NCBI GenBank assembly: GCA_016183935.1
Contig: JACPDR010000019.1
Coordinates: forward strand, 1-64,000
Length of the DNA: 64,000 nucleotides
Reading direction: 5' to 3'
From: Caulobacterales bacterium
Lineage (GTDB): Bacteria; Pseudomonadota; Alphaproteobacteria; Caulobacterales; Caulobacteraceae
Shown here: positions 34,356 through 44,420 of the stretch, in pieces
How the letters are laid out: each line of letters opens with the position of its first letter
Numbering within the stretch: position 1 is the stretch's first letter
Made by a program: the position numbers and the translations under genes
Notes under the pieces: model-generated
Told to the model about the DNA's origin: nothing
Database searches by the model: none
What the model saw: only the letters and a program-made list of their open reading frames with translations

Positions 34356-35552
34356 TCACGAACTGATCACCGACTTCAGCGCTCCGGCGAGGTCGCCCTT
34401 GCCGGCCGCCTCGACCCCCTCCAGCCCCAGCCATCCGGACATCCGCCGCAGCTCCGCCGCCAGCCGTTCCGCGGTGTGCGCCGTGGCGTCCGGCTCGCGC
34501 CACGCCGCCTGCACCCGCAGCACGCCCGCCTGCCGATCGGCCTTCAGGTCGACCCGCGCCGTGATCGCCTCGTCCTCCAGGAACGGCAGCACATAGTAGC
34601 CGTGCGTGCGCTTGTGCGCCGGGGTGTAGATCTCCAGCCGCACCCGCGTCCCGAACAGCCGTTCGGTCCGGTCGCGGGTCCAGATCAGGTTGTCGAACGG
34701 CGACAGCAGCGCCGCCGTCGCGACCTTGCGCGGCCGCTTCGCCCCCGGCGCCAGCCAGGCCGGCTGCCGCCACCCCTTCACCGCCGCCGGCGTCAGCTCT
34801 CCCGCCTCGACCAGCTCCGCCACCCGCGCTCGCGCGTCGGCCAGCGGCAGTCGGAAATAATCCCGCAGGTCCGCCTGCGTCGCCACGCCCAGCGCCCGCG
34901 CCGCGATCCGCACCAGTTCGCGCTGCGCGTCCGCCTCGTCCGGCGTCGGCAGGTTTACGATCCGCGCCGGCAGCGCCCGCTCGGTCAGGTCATAGACCCG
35001 CTCGAACCCGCGCCGCGTCTTCGTCGTGATCAGCCCGGCCCAGAATAGCCACTCCAGCGCCCGTTTGCCGTCCGACCATGACCACCAGCCCGGCGCCCCG
35101 CGTGGCGCGTCGTTGAAGTCCGCGCCGGTCACCGGCCCGCGCCGCTCGATCTCCTTCAGCACCCCGTCGATATAGTCGCGCTTCTCGCGCCCGAACCGCG
35201 ACAGGCCGGTCCACATCTCGCCCGCCTCGGCCCGCGCCATACGCCAGCGCAGCAGCGGCTGCAGCTCCAGCGGCAGCAGGGACGCCTCGTGCCCCCAGTA
35301 TTCGAACAGACTGCGCCGCGCCCCCCAGGCCTCCGCCTCCAGCGCCTCGCGCGGATAGTCCCCCAGCCGCGAGAAGGCCGGCAGGTAGTGGGTCCGCGTC
35401 ACCACATTGACGCTGTCGATCTGCACCACGCCCAGCCTGCGGATCAGGTCCCTGACATGCGTCCGGCCGGGCGCCGCGGGGGGCGTCCGGCCGAAGCCCT
35501 GGGCGGAAAGCGCGATGCGGCGGGCGGTCTTGGGGGAGAGGGTTTCGGTCAC
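34356..35552 (-). CDS. YcaQ-like winged-helix DNA glycosylase
   Basis: A 398-residue protein of the HTH_42 superfamily. YcaQ (AlkX) unhooks DNA interstrand crosslinks. The family's catalytic motif Q-hydrophobic-D is present as Gln44-Ile45-Asp46 (GVVQIDSVNVV) and is followed by THYLPAFSRLGDYP. Later conserved parts are EYWGHEASLLPLELQPLLRW and LLSPFDNLIWTRDRTERLFG. The start is GTG at 35552. It converges with the dehydrogenase. The REP array upstream separates it from the VWA gene on the same strand. Confidence 0.8.
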   Translation of the reverse strand: MTETLSPKTARRIALSAQGFGRTPPAAPGRTHVRDLIRRLGVVQIDSVNVVTRTHYLPAFSRLGDYPREALEAEAWGARRSLFEYWGHEASLLPLELQPLLRWRMARAEAGEMWTGLSRFGREKRDYIDGVLKEIERRGPVTGADFNDAPRGAPGWWSWSDGKRALEWLFWAGLITTKTRRGFERVYDLTERALPARIVNLPTPDEADAQRELVRIAARALGVATQADLRDYFRLPLADARARVAELVEAGELTPAAVKGWRQPAWLAPGAKRPRKVATAALLSPFDNLIWTRDRTERLFGTRVRLEIYTPAHKRTHGYYVLPFLEDEAITARVDLKADRQAGVLRVQAAWREPDATAHTAERLAAELRRMSGWLGLEGVEAAGKGDLAGALKSVISS

Positions 35553-35569
35553 AAGCCATCATGCACGAA

Positions 35570-35842
35570 CCCTCTCCCGATGGGAGAGGGACTCCGCAAC
35601 CACGTCCGATCTCCGCTTGGGAGTAGCTCGGCCCTTTGTCATCCCGGCCGAAGCGAAGCGAAGAGCCGGGACGCTCAGGCGCGCAAACCATCCCTCCCGG
35701 AAGCTGCGTCAGCAGCTATCCGGGAGACGGGTTGGACCATGGCGCGGCGCTCACCTGTCTCCCGGATAATCGCGCCGCGATTTCCGGGAGCTCCTCAGTG
35801 TGCGGCTGCCGTCCCGGATCGCCGCTTGCGCGGCGTCCGGGA
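35570..35842. repeat. Array of five REP-like hairpins in a 309-base gene-free gap
   Basis: The gap 35553-35861 is filled with palindromes. The first (35570-35590) is a 9-bp stem of a CCCTCTCCC type. The others share an outer TCCCGG/CCGGGA arm but differ inside: 35638-35672, 35694-35726 (inner AGCTGC/GCAGCT), 35759-35790 (inner AATCGC/GCGATT) and 35812-35842 (inner GCCGC/GCGGC). The outermost two copies are in opposite orientation (TTTGTCATCCCGG near 35636, CCGGGATGACAA near 35838). No reading frame is supported here. Confidence 0.8.
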
Positions 35843-35861
35843 TGACAAGGACCGCGGAGCC

Positions 35862-37691
35862 CTAGGGCGTCGTCTGCACAGGCATCTCCCGCGCCGCCCG
35901 GATCAGCTGCACGAAGGCCGCCCGTTCGCCGTACGGGTCCTCGCCCCGCGCCCCCTGCGCTTGCTCCAGCACCTCGTTCCAGCCGTAGCCGTCGCCCATC
36001 CACGGATCGTTGCGCAGCGTCTGGCCGAAGGCGGCCACCGCCAGCGCCCAGCGGGTGCTCTCCGGCGGCTGGGCGGAAACCCGACCGGCGCCGCTGTTCG
36101 ACACGACCCGCTGCATCAGCCGGGAGTCGCGCTCTCCCGGCAGCTTGTAGCGGACCTGGATGAAGCCGATCTCGCCGGTCGGATCGCCGCCGCCGACGCC
36201 GATCTGGTTCTGGTCGTAGCGCCGCTCCGGAATCTGGCTCGGCCCGCCGACGGGGGTGATCTCGTAGAGGGCCGTCACGGACGCGCCGGAGCCGACCTCG
36301 CCCGCATCGACGCGGTCGTTCTCGAAATCCGCCTCGTTCAGCAGCCGCGTCTCATAGCCGATCAGCCGGTACTCCGAGACGCGGGCCGGGTTGAACTCGA
36401 CCTGGATCTTGACGTCGTCGGCGATCGGGAAGGCCCCGCGGTCGAAGGCCGGGCCGAACAGCCGCCGCGCCTCGTTCAGGTCGTCGACATAGGCCGCCGT
36501 CCCGTTGCCGGCCTGGGCGATCGCCTGCATCCGCGCGTCCTGGTAGTTGCCGCGGCCATAGCCGTAGACCGACAGATAAATGCCCGTCTCGCGCTTGGCG
36601 GCGACATAGTCCTCCAGCCGCATGTCGTCGGTGACCCCGACGTTGAAGTCGCCGTCGGTGAACATCAGGATGCGGTTGACCTTGTCGCGCCCGAAGGCGG
36701 CCTCCGCCTGGGTGTAGGCGTTGACCATGCCCTGCGCCCCGGCCGTCGAGCCGCCGGCGTTGAGCGCCTCCACCGCGCAGCGCAGCTTCAGCTTCTGGTC
36801 GCCCGGGGTCGGGCCGACGGCGGTGCCGACGTCCGAGGCGTAATAGGTCACGGCCACCCGGTCCTGCGGCCGCAGCCGGTCGATGATCAGGTTCATCGAC
36901 TTCTTGGCCAGATCCAGCTTGTCCTCCGACATCATCGAGCCGGACACGTCGACCATGAAGGTCAGGTTCAGCGGCCGCCGCTGGGCCTCGGGCAACTCGT
37001 AGCCCTGCAGCGCCACATGAACGATCTGGCGGCCTTCGGACCACGGCGAGGCCGCCACCGCTGTGGTGACGGCGAACGGCTCCGAGGCCGAGTCTGGCCG
37101 TTCATAGCCGTAGTCGAAATAATTGATCATCTCCTCGACCCGCACCGAGTCGGGCGGCGGCAGGCGGCCCTCCTCGAGGAAGCGGCGCACGTTCGAATAG
37201 CTGGCCGTGTCGACGTCGATCGAGAAGGTCGAGACCGGCGCCTCGGCCACGCGCTTGACCGGGTTCGGCGTCGCGTCGGGATAGCGTTCGGTGTCGGCCG
37301 GAACCCGGGGCTGACCGGGAATGACGGAGTGCGACCGCGCCGGCGCGGCCCCCAGATAGTCCGCCGTCGCCGCCTGGCCGGTCGTCGTCAACGACTCGCG
37401 CTGAACCATCACCGGCGGCGGCGGCGGCGGCGGCATCGGAAGGGGCGGCGGTGGCGGCGGCGGCGCATAGGTCGGGACCATCCCGCGGGCCGAGCCGCCG
37501 CGGTACGCCGCGTCGGGCCGGTGGTCGCCCAGTGTGATTCCCACCGCCCGGCAATTCTCCGGCGACACCACGCCGTCACGGGGCTGGTCCGGCCAGCTGA
37601 CTTCGGCCAGCACCGGAGCCGGCGCCATCGGCGCGGCGATCGCGGTCGCGAGCACCGCGGCCAGGCTGCGTCTCAGAGGGTGGTTCGTCAT
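35862..37691 (-). CDS. VWA-domain secreted protein (YfbK family)
   Basis: A 609-residue protein with a signal peptide (about 1-29), a poly-proline tract (about 77-93), an N-terminal domain with VSTFSIDVDTASYSNVRRFL, a von Willebrand factor A domain with an intact MIDAS (Asp248-Val-Ser-Gly-Ser; FMVDVSGSMMS), and a C-terminal DUF3520-like region with IGFIQVRYKLPGE and LAVAAFGQTLRND. YfbK-type proteins are periplasmic or surface exposed, and their binding partners are unknown. The ATG at 37691 gives the signal peptide. Confidence 0.87.
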   Translation of the reverse strand: MTNHPLRRSLAAVLATAIAAPMAPAPVLAEVSWPDQPRDGVVSPENCRAVGITLGDHRPDAAYRGGSARGMVPTYAPPPPPPPLPMPPPPPPPVMVQRESLTTTGQAATADYLGAAPARSHSVIPGQPRVPADTERYPDATPNPVKRVAEAPVSTFSIDVDTASYSNVRRFLEEGRLPPPDSVRVEEMINYFDYGYERPDSASEPFAVTTAVAASPWSEGRQIVHVALQGYELPEAQRRPLNLTFMVDVSGSMMSEDKLDLAKKSMNLIIDRLRPQDRVAVTYYASDVGTAVGPTPGDQKLKLRCAVEALNAGGSTAGAQGMVNAYTQAEAAFGRDKVNRILMFTDGDFNVGVTDDMRLEDYVAAKRETGIYLSVYGYGRGNYQDARMQAIAQAGNGTAAYVDDLNEARRLFGPAFDRGAFPIADDVKIQVEFNPARVSEYRLIGYETRLLNEADFENDRVDAGEVGSGASVTALYEITPVGGPSQIPERRYDQNQIGVGGGDPTGEIGFIQVRYKLPGERDSRLMQRVVSNSGAGRVSAQPPESTRWALAVAAFGQTLRNDPWMGDGYGWNEVLEQAQGARGEDPYGERAAFVQLIRAAREMPVQTTP

Positions 37692-37848
37692 TGGCGTCGC
37701 TCCCTGTCAGTGCCGGTTCCGCACGCCGCCATCCTCCGCGCAAACCGCAAGCCGGTCGCCTGACGAACCCTGACATGCGCGGGCGGCAGGGGGTGGCGCT
37801 CGACACGCGCCGCCCCCACTATGACGGCTGGCGGACACAGGTGACGGA

Positions 37849-39705
37849 ATGAACGAGACCACCAGCATGGGTCTGGGGCACGTGGTGGCCCTGCTGGCCG
37901 CCATGGTCGTGGCCGCGACCCTGTTCCGCCGTTTCGGGCTGGGCTCGGTGCTCGGTTATCTGGCCGCCGGTCTGCTGATCGGCCCCTCCGTGCTCGGCGT
38001 GGTGCGCGATCCCGAGTCCGTGCTGCATGTCGCCGAACTCGGCGTCGTCATGTTCCTGTTCGTCATCGGCCTGGAGATGCGCCCGGCCCGGCTGTGGAGC
38101 CTGAGACGCGAGATCTTCGGCCTCGGGGCGGTGCAGGTGCTGGTCTGCGCCGCCCTGCTGACCGGTCTCGCCCTGGCCGCGGGCCTCGCCTGGTATGCGG
38201 CGGTGATCGCCGGCTTCGGCTTCGCCCTGTCGTCGACCGCCATCGTCATGCAGCTGCTGCAGGAGCGCAACGAGAACGCCGATCCGGCCGGCCAGCGGGT
38301 GATCTCCATCCTGCTGTTCGAGGACCTCGCCATCGTGCCCCTGTTGGCGCTGGTCGCGGTGCTGGCCGGGACCTACGGTTCGGCGGTCGACAGCGGGCGC
38401 CCGATCTGGATGACGGTCAGCCTCGCGGCCGGAGCGGTGGCGCTGGTCTATGTCGCCGGGCGCTGGGTGGTGAATCCCTTCTTCCGCCTGCTGGCCCGCT
38501 ACGGCGGCCGCGAGATCATGACCATGGGGGCGCTGTTCGTGGTGCTGGGCGCCGCCTACGCCATGAACCTCGGCGGCCTGTCGATGGCCATGGGCGCCTT
38601 CCTGGCCGGGGTGCTGTTGTCGGAATCGACCTTCCGGCACCAGCTCGAGGCCGACATCGAGCCGTTCCGGGGCCTGCTGCTGGGCCTGTTCTTCCTCAGC
38701 GTCGGCATGTCGCTGGACGTACGGGTGGTGATCGCCGACTGGGCCTGGGTGCTGGGCGCGCTCGCCGCCTTCATGACCACCAAGATGATCGCCGTCTACG
38801 CCGTGGCGCGCCTGAAGCAGAAGCACGGCGAGGGCCTGCTGCGCGCCGCCCTGATGGGCGAGGGCGGCGAGTTCGCCTTCGTCCTCTACGCGACGGCCTT
38901 CGTCGCCGGCCTGCTCGACCCCCGCACCGCCGCGATCCTTTCAGCGGTGGTGATCCTGTCGATGGCGCTGACCCCGCTCCGGGTCATGCTGGCCGACCGG
39001 CTGCGCCCCAACGAGGACCTCTCGCCGGACGACGCCGACGGCGTGGACCGGGCCAGCAACCTGCGCGAACGGGTGCTGATCATCGGCTTCGGCCGCTTCG
39101 CCCAGGTCGTGTCCCAGCCCCTGCTGGCCCGCGACGTCGACGTCTCGATCATCGACATGGACGTCGAGATGATTCAGGCCGCCGGCACGTTCGGCTTCAA
39201 GGTCTTCTACGGCGACGGCTCGCGCCTCGATGTGTTGAGGGCCTCCGGCGCCGGCACCGCCGAGACCATCCTCGTCTGCGTCGACAAGTCCGAAACCGCC
39301 GACCGCATCGTCGAACTGGTCAAGGCCGAGTTCCCACTGACCAAACTGTTCGTCCGCGCCTACGACCGCGGCCACGCCATCCGCCTTGTCCAGGCCGGGG
39401 TGGAATACCAGGTGCGCGAGATGTTCGAATCCGCGCTGGTGTTCGGCTACCAGGTGCTGATCGATCTCGGCTTCTCGGCCGAGGAGGCGCGCGAGACCAT
39501 CGACGACGTCCGCCGCCGAGACGACGAGCGGTTCTCGCTCCAGCTGGTCGAAGGCATCCAGGCCGGCCGGTCGCTGATGCGGGGCAATATCGCCACCACC
39601 CGGCCCGAGCCCTACGTCAAACCCCGGCGCGAGGGCATGCCCCTCAACGAGGAGGCGGCCGAGGCGCTGGAAGAGGACGACGAACGCGAAAAGGCCGGCG
39701 TCTGA
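37849..39705 (+). CDS. CPA2-family monovalent cation:proton antiporter (KefB/KefC-like)
   Basis: A 618-residue protein: an N-terminal antiporter domain of about 12 membrane segments (VLGYLAAGLLIGPSVLG near residue 30, FALSSTAIVMQLLQERNE near 125, LSMAMGAFLAGVLLSESTFR near 245) and a C-terminal RCK domain with a Rossmann motif (RVLIIGFGRFAQVVSQPLL, about 405-425) and FYGDGSRLDVLRASGA. It likely expels potassium or sodium in exchange for protons under NAD(H) or glutathione control. The ancillary subunit genes kefF/kefG are not adjacent. Confidence 0.87.
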   Translation: MNETTSMGLGHVVALLAAMVVAATLFRRFGLGSVLGYLAAGLLIGPSVLGVVRDPESVLHVAELGVVMFLFVIGLEMRPARLWSLRREIFGLGAVQVLVCAALLTGLALAAGLAWYAAVIAGFGFALSSTAIVMQLLQERNENADPAGQRVISILLFEDLAIVPLLALVAVLAGTYGSAVDSGRPIWMTVSLAAGAVALVYVAGRWVVNPFFRLLARYGGREIMTMGALFVVLGAAYAMNLGGLSMAMGAFLAGVLLSESTFRHQLEADIEPFRGLLLGLFFLSVGMSLDVRVVIADWAWVLGALAAFMTTKMIAVYAVARLKQKHGEGLLRAALMGEGGEFAFVLYATAFVAGLLDPRTAAILSAVVILSMALTPLRVMLADRLRPNEDLSPDDADGVDRASNLRERVLIIGFGRFAQVVSQPLLARDVDVSIIDMDVEMIQAAGTFGFKVFYGDGSRLDVLRASGAGTAETILVCVDKSETADRIVELVKAEFPLTKLFVRAYDRGHAIRLVQAGVEYQVREMFESALVFGYQVLIDLGFSAEEARETIDDVRRRDDERFSLQLVEGIQAGRSLMRGNIATTRPEPYVKPRREGMPLNEEAAEALEEDDEREKAGV

Positions 39706-39717
39706 TCGACGCCGGCC
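39693..39717 (+). terminator. Hairpin overlapping the antiporter stop codon
   Basis: A perfect 10-bp stem (39693-39702 with 39708-39717) has the TGA in its five-base loop. It separates the antiporter gene from the convergent DUF4142 gene. No T run follows. Confidence 0.55.
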
Positions 39718-39745
39718 CTCCGGTTCGCCTCCGGAAACGGGAAGC

Positions 39746-40315
39746 CTACATCGCCGCCTTGATCTGCTCGGCCTGGCGCAGGTGGGCCTCGATCTTGGGC
39801 ACGACGTTGCGTGCGTGGGCGGCCAGCGGCGAATCCTGGTTGGAGAAGCCGCGGTGCAGGGTGAGCGCCTCGTTGTGGGCGGCGATCTGCTGGTCGATCC
39901 AGGTGCGGTCGAAATTCTCCGCCGAGGCCGAGCGCAGGTTGTCGATCAGACCCTGCCGACGCTCGTCGAGGGCGGTGGGTATGGCGACCTCGGGCGCGCC
40001 GCCCCGGACGGCGATCTGCAGCATGTTGGACCCGGCGGTGTGATCGGTCTTGAGCATCGTCGCCAGCTCCTTGACCTGCGCGTTCTGCGACCGCTCCAGG
40101 GCGATGTCTGCGGCCTGGATCTCGTACATGTCGCCGATGGCGGCGCTCGGCACATAGGCCGACACCGTGTTCGCGCCCATGGTCGCGGCCGAGGTCTGAC
40201 CCACGGGTCCCGCGGCCATGTCCTGGATCTTGTCGACGGCTTCGGGGCTCTGTTCCTGGTTGCAGGCGGCCAGCAGGGCGACGCAGGCCGCGCCGGCGAG
40301 AAGTGGTCTGATCAT
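39746..40315 (-). CDS. DUF4142 lipoprotein
   Basis: A 189-residue lipoprotein: signal peptide with a lipobox LLAAC (Cys18), then a DUF4142 ferritin-like helical domain (IQAADIALERSQNAQVKELA, then MLKTDHTAGSNMLQ and IAAHNEALTLHRGF). DUF4142 proteins are secreted and often induced by stress; no activity is established. It diverges from dusA across a 93-base gap. Confidence 0.86.
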   Translation of the reverse strand: MIRPLLAGAACVALLAACNQEQSPEAVDKIQDMAAGPVGQTSAATMGANTVSAYVPSAAIGDMYEIQAADIALERSQNAQVKELATMLKTDHTAGSNMLQIAVRGGAPEVAIPTALDERRQGLIDNLRSASAENFDRTWIDQQIAAHNEALTLHRGFSNQDSPLAAHARNVVPKIEAHLRQAEQIKAAM

Positions 40316-40408
40316 GGGTAATCCTCCTTGAGGCCCGATGAACCGGAGCCATTACCAAAGGTTCCCGTGGTCGCGTCGCCGCCCGGTTCAGTGTATGGAG
40401 CCGGCCCG

Positions 40409-41422
<1,014 letters not shown>

Positions 41423-41546
41423 CCGGACACGGCGCCGCTTTCGTGATGCAACGGAACCACACCGGCGCCGGTTGTCGCGCGTTTACCCTCTCTGCGCGGA
41501 ACAGAGCGGCGCCGCTCCGCATTGGCTTGGGCAGGAGTACCCCGTC

Positions 41547-41858
41547 ATGCCCAAGAGTCCGCCCGCCAAGCCCGACCTGCGCCTCGTCCCCGGCGACGCC
41601 GAAATCTATGACCTGATGCGGACGCCCGAGACCACGTCCGAACGCGTCCGTCGGCTTCAGCTGGAAGCCCGCGCCCTCGCGGTGGAGCAGGTCGAGGCGC
41701 TGGAGAAGGTGCTTCTGGAGGCCGCGAGGCTGGCCCGGGAGATCGCCGACGGCGGCGACGCCTATCCGGTCGGCGCGCGGGAGCTGGCCAGCCGGCTGCA
41801 TGCCGATCTGCCGGCCAAGGCCGAGACCCTGAAAGCCATCGTCGGCCGGTCTCTCTAG
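41547..41858 (+). CDS. Small hypothetical protein, 103 residues
   Basis: I do not recognise it. The N-terminus is basic and Pro-rich (MPKSPPAKPDLRLVPGD), the middle is a helix with coiled-coil character (TSERVRRLQLEARALAVEQV through LEKVLLEAARLAREI) and the C-terminus reads ELASRLHADLPAKAETLKAI. It looks cytoplasmic. An AGGAG site supports ATG 41547; the longer frame from 41472 is not preferred. Its stop overlaps the stop of the convergent DUF4126 gene. Confidence 0.65.
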   Translation: MPKSPPAKPDLRLVPGDAEIYDLMRTPETTSERVRRLQLEARALAVEQVEALEKVLLEAARLAREIADGGDAYPVGARELASRLHADLPAKAETLKAIVGRSL

Positions 41859-42481
41859 GCCGGCGTCGCCTCGCGCCGGTCGCGGATGCGCCGCGCCAGC
41901 CTGAACACGATCACCGCCAGCGCGATCAGCGCCAGCGGAATGACGATCGGCGCCAGGAAGGCGAGGATCACGGTGAAGAAGGCCAGCACGTCCTCGATCA
42001 GCGACACCACCGGATTGCCCAGCCCGCCCGTGGTCGCCGTCGATCCGACCCGCACCCCGGTCTGGGCGGCGTTGAAGGCCAGCGCCGCCGGCGCGCCGAC
42101 GATGATTCCGGCCACCGCCGCCACGGCCGGATCGACCGCCCAGAACACGCTCCCCGCCGCGATCGCTCCCGCCACCGGCCGGGTGACGTAGCCGACGACG
42201 TTCAGTCCGTGGTCGACGGCCGGGACCTTGTCGCCGAGGAACTCCGCCGTCGTCGCCACGCCCAGCGCCGCGATGGCCGGCCATGAGACCAGCCAGTCCA
42301 TCTGGTCGATCAGCCGCACGCCGAACATTTCGAACCGAGCCGCCAGCGCCAGCATGAGCATCGGCAGGAAGGTCCGCAGCCCCGTCGCCGAGGCCAGGCC
42401 CAGACCCAGCAGGGCCGGCAGCACCCAGACCTGCATCGGCCCCGCCGCCGCGCCCAGCGCCTCCAGATCGACCTCCGGCAT
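41855..42481 (-). CDS. DUF4126 membrane protein
   Basis: A 208-residue polytopic membrane protein with Ala/Gly/Val-rich segments: VLPALLGLGLASATGLRTFL, WLVSWPAIAALGVATTAEFL with the following GDKVPAVDHGLNVV, then AAGSVFWAVDPAVAAVAG and a final FLAPIVIPLALIALAVIVF. The pattern GLRTFLPML with a late VDHGLN is typical of DUF4126, function unknown. A strong GGAGGAG site precedes the ATG at 42481, so the longer in-frame starts up to 42574 are not used. Confidence 0.83.
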   Translation of the reverse strand: MPEVDLEALGAAAGPMQVWVLPALLGLGLASATGLRTFLPMLMLALAARFEMFGVRLIDQMDWLVSWPAIAALGVATTAEFLGDKVPAVDHGLNVVGYVTRPVAGAIAAGSVFWAVDPAVAAVAGIIVGAPAALAFNAAQTGVRVGSTATTGGLGNPVVSLIEDVLAFFTVILAFLAPIVIPLALIALAVIVFRLARRIRDRREATPA

Positions 42482-42572
42482 CGTCGTCTCCTCCAACCGC
42501 CCCGCCATAATGCGCGGGAACACCCGGCCGCTCCATCGACTTTTCCGGTCATGCCCGGAACAGGAGCCGATC

Positions 42573-43559
42573 ATGGACGACCGCTTCGAACATCGCGCCG
42601 AAAAGATCGCCGACCAGGAGCGGAAGATTCAGGCCGGCATTGATGCGAAGGTTGGCGAGGGCGGCGGCTCGGAGGACGAGGGCGCGGTCCAGGCCGGCGC
42701 GCGAAAGTACCCGGAGCCGCCCTTCCCCGAACAGCACCAGCGCAAGCCCGGAGACGAGGCCGCGCTGCATCCGGCGCCGATGTACGACGCCCCGTTCTGG
42801 AAGGGGTCGGGCAAGCTGGACGGCATGGCGGCGATCATCACCGGCGGCGACTCCGGCATCGGCCGGGCCGTGGCCGTGTTGTTCGCGCGAGAGGGCTGCG
42901 ACGTCGCCCTCTGCCATCTCGACGAGGACGACGACGCCAACGACACGAAGGCCGCCGTCGAGGCCGAGGGGCGCCGGGCCATCGTGCTCAAGGGCGACGC
43001 GGCCGATCCGGGCTTCTCCGAAGCGGCAGTGCGCGCGACGCTGGACGCCTTCGGCCGGCTGGACGTGGTCGTGCCCAACGCCGCCTTCCAGGAACATGCC
43101 GAGGCGCTCGAGGATCTGACCCTCGAGCATTTCGACCGCACCCTGAAGACCAATCTCTACGGCTATTTCCACCTGGTGAAGGCGGCGGTCCCGCACCTGA
43201 GGCCCGGCGGCTCGATCGTCATGACCGGATCGGTGACCGGCATCGAGGGCAGCGAGCGGCTGCTCGACTATTCGATGACCAAGGGCGGCATCCACGCCTT
43301 CGCCCGCTCGCTCGGCACGCACCTCGCGCCGAAGGGAATCCGCGTCAACGTGGTCGCGCCCGGGCCGGTGTGGACGCCGCTGAACCCCGCCGACCAGCCG
43401 GCGGACAAGGTCGCCAAATTCGGCTCCAGGACGGTGATGAAGCGCCCGGCCCAGCCCGAGGAGATCGCCCCCGCCTTCGTCTTTCTCGCCTCGCCCCAAT
43501 GCTCCAGCTACATCACCGGCGAAATCCTGCCGATCATCGGCGGTTACGGCGGGGGTTAG
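42573..43559 (+). CDS. SDR-family oxidoreductase (YghA/YhdF-like)
   Basis: A 328-residue short-chain dehydrogenase with the long N-terminal extension of this subgroup (PPFPEQHQRKPGDEAALHPA, then APMYDAPFWKGSGKLDGMAA). It has the Rossmann motif TGGDSGIGRAV, NAAFQEHAE, a catalytic Ser in VMTGSVTG and Tyr-Lys in LDYSMTKGGIHAF. The C-terminal SSYITGEILPIIGGYG is typical. Subgroup members are often induced in osmotic or general stress; the substrate is unknown. CAGGAG supports ATG 42573. Confidence 0.88.
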   Translation: MDDRFEHRAEKIADQERKIQAGIDAKVGEGGGSEDEGAVQAGARKYPEPPFPEQHQRKPGDEAALHPAPMYDAPFWKGSGKLDGMAAIITGGDSGIGRAVAVLFAREGCDVALCHLDEDDDANDTKAAVEAEGRRAIVLKGDAADPGFSEAAVRATLDAFGRLDVVVPNAAFQEHAEALEDLTLEHFDRTLKTNLYGYFHLVKAAVPHLRPGGSIVMTGSVTGIEGSERLLDYSMTKGGIHAFARSLGTHLAPKGIRVNVVAPGPVWTPLNPADQPADKVAKFGSRTVMKRPAQPEEIAPAFVFLASPQCSSYITGEILPIIGGYGGG

Positions 43560-43610
43560 GCCGCCGTCGGGCCCGGGAGGCGGCGCTTTCTGATCGCGGC
43601 CCGTCCGCTA

Positions 43611-43901
43611 TCAGGCAGCCATCACGTCGTCGTACTCGGCGTGCCGCTTCAGCCAGATCACGGCGTAGCTGCACCGGGGGGCCAGCTTCAGCCGTTCGGC
43701 CCGGGCGTGCTCGGCCAGGGACCGCATGAAGACGCCCGCCGCGCCCGTGCCTCTCAGGGCCGGGTCGGCCTCGACGTGGAGGATCACCCGCGTATTCCCC
43801 TGGACCGCATAGTCCGCATGCACGACGCGGGTCTCGCCGTCGGTGTCGGCGAACCCCTGCTCAAACCGCTGACGGTTCAGGACGTCGCGGAAGTCGGTCA
43901 T
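43611..43901 (-). CDS. Small GNAT-like N-acetyltransferase (YidJ/Gcn5-related type)
   Basis: A 96-residue protein of the short Gcn5-related family (PF14542 type). RVILHVEADPALRGTGAAGV supplies the acetyl-CoA pyrophosphate loop, followed by RSLAEHARAERLKLAPRCSY and the terminal VIWLKRHAEYDDV. Such mini-GNATs have been suggested to acetylate small amines; no substrate is known. It ends 51 bases from the SDR gene and converges with it. Confidence 0.85.
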   Translation of the reverse strand: MTDFRDVLNRQRFEQGFADTDGETRVVHADYAVQGNTRVILHVEADPALRGTGAAGVFMRSLAEHARAERLKLAPRCSYAVIWLKRHAEYDDVMAA

Positions 43902-44009
43902 CGGTCGGGCTCCATCGTCAATGTCGGCAAGCCAACTCTGGATGATGCGCCGCGTTCCTCGCTGACCGGCGGTCGTCAGTTTTCGTCGGCCTTCTGTGGT
44001 GAAGGCGCC

Positions 44010-44408
44010 TCAGGGCGCGCGGTCGCCCAGCAGATTGATCAGGCCGAAGATGCTCTTCACCGTGAACCAGACGCTGATCAGGAACCACACCAGCAGGAAG
44101 AAGAACAGGAACGGAATGCCGATCAGGACCACGCTGGCCAGCGCGCTGATCCCGATGGCCAGCCAGCAGGCGATGGTCCACCAGAAGACCGACCAGAACA
44201 GCCGGATCTGGGCGTTCAGATGTTCCAGCGGCAGGCCGGAGGCCGAGCCGCGTCCGGCGTAGGCGACCACCAGGCCGACCAGCACCAGCACGTTGGCGCT
44301 GGGGATCGACAGGATGTAGAGCGCCCAGGCGATCACGGCCGCGACCTTGCCTTCTTCGGGATGACCGGAGCGGAACCGGGGTTCGCGATCGGGAGGGGTG
44401 GAAGTCAT
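44010..44408 (-). CDS. DUF4870-like membrane protein
   Basis: A 132-residue protein with a hydrophilic N-terminus and three or four membrane segments (VAAVIAWALYILSIPSANVL, then VFWWTIACWLAIGISALASV and FLFFFLLVWFLISVWFTV). The order and the final FTVKSIFGLINLLGD resemble the DUF4870 family. Function unknown. It lies 12 bases after the 233-residue membrane protein on the same strand, so the two are an operon. Confidence 0.72.
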   Translation of the reverse strand: MTSTPPDREPRFRSGHPEEGKVAAVIAWALYILSIPSANVLVLVGLVVAYAGRGSASGLPLEHLNAQIRLFWSVFWWTIACWLAIGISALASVVLIGIPFLFFFLLVWFLISVWFTVKSIFGLINLLGDRAP

Positions 44409-44420
44409 GGCGAGGCTCCT

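Noticed and set aside
35570..35842. CRISPR array
   Set aside because: The repeats are palindromic, differ in their inner parts, have no regular spacer length and no cas genes are near.
39693..39720. Possible CRISPR-like or repeat block after the antiporter
   Set aside because: There is a single hairpin with no spacers or repeat units.
40328..40408. Longer dusA N-terminus from 40328
   Set aside because: The extra residues (rich in Pro) are not typical of DusA and overlap the divergent promoter gap.
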